DNA of 64,000 nucleotides from Trifolium pratense (Eukaryota; Streptophyta; Magnoliopsida; Fabales; Fabaceae), in the NCBI RefSeq assembly GCF_020283565.1, contig NC_060060.1, positions 59,753,257 to 59,817,256 on the forward strand, given 5' to 3'. The notes under the pieces are model-generated. The model worked only from the letters and a program-made list of their open reading frames with translations, had not been told where the DNA came from and did not search any database. A program made the position numbers and the translations under genes. This document shows positions 60,786-64,000 of the stretch, piece by piece (positions within the stretch are counted from its first letter, which is position 1; the number at the start of each line of letters is the position of its first letter).

Positions 60786-60920
60786 TTTGAGCATATTTCC
60801 AACATAATTGTCTTCAAGTGCAGGGTAAGTGTGGCACCACCGAACACAATCAGCACCAATATACACAGGCCTCTCCGACTGCAACCACTGGTGCCTTACC
60901 AGTGAAACTATCAGACAGGA
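60786..60920. repeat. direct repeat, copy 2 (pair with 58600-58739)
   Basis: See 58600-58739; same orientation, about 2.2 kb apart. Confidence 0.85.
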
Positions 60921-61311
60921 CCAGCCCCAGGTATATACTACAATACAATGAACCTGAAAGTATACTAACACACCTGCAAAAGCTGAAAGGGTCTCAACCT
61001 GAATATGGATGACATTGTTAATAATTGGTTGGTTAAATCAATTAATTGACACTATAATAAAGCAGAACCAATCAACCATCAATAAAGTACTCTGCAGAAT
61101 GGAAAAAGGTGCTGAAAATTCTTAATGGAATGCATTAAAAAAAAATATTTTTATTGATTCAATATGAACAAAACACAGAAATGGGCCTTTTATAATAGTG
61201 CCCTTGTTACAAAACATAAGCCTAAAGCTTAATTGATATACTAACTATGACTAAAATAGAAACAAATGTCGTGAAGGTGGAATGAGATATTCAATGTTGC
61301 CTTCTTTATAG

Positions 61312-62950
61312 TCACCACATCCCATTGTGTATCTCATTGTTAAGATTGGGGAATAAATCGGTCAAATTAGAAAATATGTCGGAATCGTCACATTGATCAG
61401 GTGGTGTCATTGAATATTGCCCAAGCTGTGGAAGAGAGGTGCTAGGGGAATCAATGCTCTCAGCTGAAACAGCATAGTTGTTATTGTGTATATCATCATC
61501 GTTAAGATCGGGGAAAAAATCAGTCAAGCTAAAAAATACTTCGGTTTCATCAATTTCTTGATCCTGTGCTTGTGTTTCATTGTTCTTCTGATTCATCTTT
61601 GAATTTTTTATCCCACCATCTAAATACATTTTATATTTCTGCAAAAGAACATAACAGGTACAGAAGTGTTAGTGATAAAACACTTCATAAATTTCAGATT
61701 CAAATTACACAAAACACTAATGTATGAAATTTAAACAAGAAACTAATATAAAAACCAACCTGCAAATGACTAGCTACATGCTGTAATTCCAAGCCAGGAC
61801 AATCCATGATCTTCAGAACTTTTTTAGGCTTTGCTTCTGAAAGAAAAGGATGCACATAAGTAAGTTTTTTGAAATGCAAACAATTTATTAAGCCTCCGAT
61901 CAAGGCACATGAAGGGCCAAGAAAGGGGGGAAGCAGGAAAACAATGAAAGGTGGAGCTAGAGCTCTAACCAAAGAGCAAGTTACAGACCCAAAAACAGAG
62001 TAAAGAAACACAACAACAAATACTACAAGCAGCAGAACAAAACAAACATAAAACTGATGCACATAAGTAAGTTGATTATCATTATTGAGTTCTTGAAGAA
62101 TAGAATACAAACAAATGCAAAAAACAAAAAGTCTGAGGAAAGATTCATACTTTTAATCCCAAGATGATTCACGGCCGACACAAATTTTTGGTGCAAATCA
62201 TCTGTCCAAGAGAAACGAGCTTTCTTTGCCGGAGGTTGTTTAGAAACATGAACCTCATCATCTCTTCCTCGCTTTTTAAGCCCTTTAGCCTCGCTTTCCT
62301 TTTGCACTAGATGTTCTCTTCCTCGCTTTTTAACCCCTTTAGCCTCGCTTTCCTTTTGCACTAGATGTTGCCGCACGACATGTTGCCACATATTTTTGAA
62401 TAGATTTTCATCCAGTGGTTTGGCCCAGTAACTACAAGCCCCGTTGGAAATGGAATCCATAACAGAACAGGTTCGGTTATCAAGCGACATCACTACAAAA
62501 TAAAAATAATAACAGGGTGAGTCACATTTGTTAATTAATTAATGGAAAGGTGTAACCAATGATGAGTTTAAGGAAGAACTACTTACTAATCACCGGAATT
62601 TTCAAATGTGAAGTCACTTGTTGAACAAATGCATAAGTATCTTGCTGTGGAATATGAGTTTCGACGAGTATGATGTCGAAATGTGATGTCGACAAGAGCT
62701 GCTTTGCTTGAGAAATGGTAGAGCATGATGTAACTGCAATAAAAAAAACATTAAGAGTTAGAACAAAAAAAGATGAAAAGTAGTTTAGAATAATAATTAA
62801 GGTGTGTGAGTGAGTGAGAAAGTAAGTACCTTGATAGTGTAATTGATTGCAAATGTGGTGAATAGTGTAGAAATCGTAGGTGTCATGATCGACTGCAAGT
62901 ACTCTAAGCCCAGCGGGGAATGATGGATTGTTAGTAGTGAAAAGGTTCAT
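61312..62950 (-). CDS. divergent type-B response regulator (receiver plus GARP/Myb-like domain)
   Basis: Five exons, all in phase: 62830-62950, 62587-62733, 62151-62492, 61760-61836, 61312-61638; 1014 nt, 337 aa. Residues ~15-130 form a receiver domain: the acidic pair is D21/D23 (LRVLAVDHDTYDF) and the conserved Lys is K114 (SYWAKPLDE). The phospho-acceptor position in DIILVETHIP is Glu65 instead of Asp. An 18-residue basic linker HLVQKESEAKG(V/L)KKRGR(E/D) is repeated twice. Residues ~182-235 are a complete GARP DNA-binding domain (FSWTDDLHQKFVSAVNHLG, MDCPGLELQHVASHLQKYKM). The C-terminal tail is acidic with two similar blocks (FFSLTDFFPDLND and IFSNLTDLFPNLNN), possibly activation segments. 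Type-B regulators are nuclear cytokinin-response transcription factors; this one should not be switched by Asp phosphorylation in the normal way (inference). Confidence 0.9.
62263..62372 (-). repeat. 54-bp tandem duplication inside the response-regulator gene
   Basis: CTTTAGCCTCGCTTTCCTTT and its flanks are present twice at 54-base spacing in exon 3, duplicating an 18-residue basic segment without changing the frame. Confidence 0.9.
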
Positions 62951-63440
62951 ATTTGCGATGAATGAATGAATGAATGAAATGGAATAATGAATGAATGAAT
63001 GAATGGATTGTAATGAATAATAATGGAAGTAAGAGTGAGTGAGTGAAGAGGGTAGAAAGTAGAAGGAAGAATGAGTCTGAAAATCAACAATGAATAAACA
63101 AATTGCATAAGTAATCGATGAAATTAAAGAAAGAAAGAAAAGAAGAAATTAAAGAAAGAAGAAAACTTTACCAAATTGATTGTTGAATGGAATGAAATGA
63201 AAGCAATGGATCAGTGAGCGATGAACCAAGTAAGGAACTTCAATTGATCGATTGCGTCTCTCTCACGAACTTCAATTAAAATGGCGATGAAAGAAGGAAC
63301 AGCGATTGTTGGGTCAGCGATGAATGAAATTAAGAAAACGGCGATATGATCAGAAAGGAACAGCGATTGTTGTGAAAGTGAGTGAATGAATGAAATGAAA
63401 TTAAAACGGCGCTATGTTACTATGTATGTATTTATAATTA
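62951..63440 (-). promoter_or_regulatory. 5' leader and promoter area of the response-regulator gene
   Basis: Contains (GAAT)n runs at 62958-63004, A/G-rich GAAAGAAAGAAAAG at 63128-63160, and a repeated GGAACAGCGATTGTTG word at 63296 and 63357. No second gene. Confidence 0.5.
62956..63006. repeat. (GAAT/ATGA)n microsatellite
   Basis: Two runs of GAAT tetranucleotides separated by GAAATGGAATAAT. Confidence 0.9.
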
Positions 63441-64000
63441 TAACAACTGGAAGAAGAATTAGGGTTTAATTTTCCCCAACGGTCACAAACAGCTGTGATG
63501 CGTATGAGTTAACAGCTGTATTGTTTTTTTATTTTTTTACATAGGCTTTAAATAAATATGTCTATCTAATTGGGATTATTTTTTTTCTTTACAACAGCTG
63601 TGAAGGACTATTTTTTTTTACTAGCATACAAAATAGGTCTATCTAATTAATCATTAGCATTTAAATGAATTTTTCATTTTTTTTAGTATATTTATTTGAT
63701 TTAATTTTTTTATAAGGGTGCAAATGAAATTATGTATTTGATAAATAATAAATTTATAAAGGACAGGAGGGACTAATAATTACACATTTAAATTTAATTC
63801 AATTATTAAAATCTTAAGTTTAAATAAGATTTTTGTCCCTAAAAATATATAGAGAGTTTTAGTTTTAGTCACTAAAAATAAAAATGTAATGTTTTTCGTT
63901 AATATTATTAGTGGATGTTCATGCAGGTTATTGGCCTATGTATATAATATATGTATCAGTGTAAATCTTAATTCTAAAGGCGAATAGCATAAACTCTAGA
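63441..64000. other. AT-rich end of the window, no gene seen
   Basis: ACAGCTGTGATG and CAACAGCTGTGAAGG near 63490 and 63590 are a short repeat. The last 200 bases include AGTTTTAGTCACTAAAAATA, wording typical of the GGTTTAAATATG MITE family, so a truncated element may start here. Confidence 0.4.

Overview
The window is nuclear DNA from a flowering plant. The genes have many short exons with GT-AG introns, the DNA is AT-rich, and short transposable elements are dense. The repeat families (PIF/Harbinger-type MITEs ending GGGCC..TTTG, a small TRIM element, GTGTCGGTGTC-type repeats) and the protein sequences look like a galegoid legume, most likely Medicago or a close relative. That species call is inference. 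There are no bacterial features.

Seven complete gene models could be built by hand. In every one the GT-AG splice phases agree from start to stop. In order: a tetratricopeptide-repeat protein of the kinesin-light-chain/nephrocystin-3 type (minus, 1245-5582, 9 exons, 558 aa); an RCF3/HOS5-type five-KH RNA-binding protein (minus, 18593-22267, 8 exons, 642 aa); the plastid transcription protein pTAC7 (plus, 30024-32315, 4 exons, 173 aa); the thylakoid PP2C phosphatase TAP38/PPH1 (plus, 35647-39475, 11 exons, 396 aa); importin subunit beta-1 (minus, 42715-45395, 2 coding exons, 863 aa); a 78-aa secreted peptide precursor with a PSY-like DY...NPKH motif (minus, 49061-49904, 3 exons), whose exons are each too short to stand out as open reading frames; and a divergent type-B response regulator whose receiver has Glu in place of the phospho-accepting Asp (minus, 61312-62950, 5 exons, 337 aa).

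Between 53.6 and 59.6 kb, all on the minus strand, lie broken genes: an ATX3/4/5-type trithorax histone methyltransferase reduced to PHD-region exons, with a nonsense codon and an 8-nt deletion; an mRNA cap guanine-N7 methyltransferase 2 that lacks a middle exon and its C-terminus; and one exon of a polypyrimidine tract-binding protein with a 1-nt deletion. The Arabidopsis homologues of several of these genes sit close together (from memory: RCF3, PTB2, ATX5 and importin beta at At5g53; TAP38 and ATX4 at At4g27). The simplest reading is an ancestral syntenic block with genes decaying in place after whole-genome duplication.

The intergenic DNA is a mosaic of mobile elements. It includes an intact 553-bp TRIM with 5-bp target duplications, a three-level nest of MITEs at 14.0-15.3 kb, a copia LTR remnant, LINE reverse-transcriptase and RNase H relics, a plant-mobile-domain gene fragment beside an array of five palindromes, and many Stowaway, PIF/Harbinger and other fold-back elements. 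A direct duplication links the 3' flank of importin beta (about 40.9-42.5 kb) with 52.6-53.4 kb; the second copy is the empty site for a MITE in the first. Functionally, two intact genes are chloroplast proteins (pTAC7 in plastid transcription, TAP38 in state transitions), two handle RNA or nuclear transport (RCF3, importin beta), and two are signalling proteins (peptide precursor, response regulator). They look like ordinary independent plant genes, not a cluster with a joint function.
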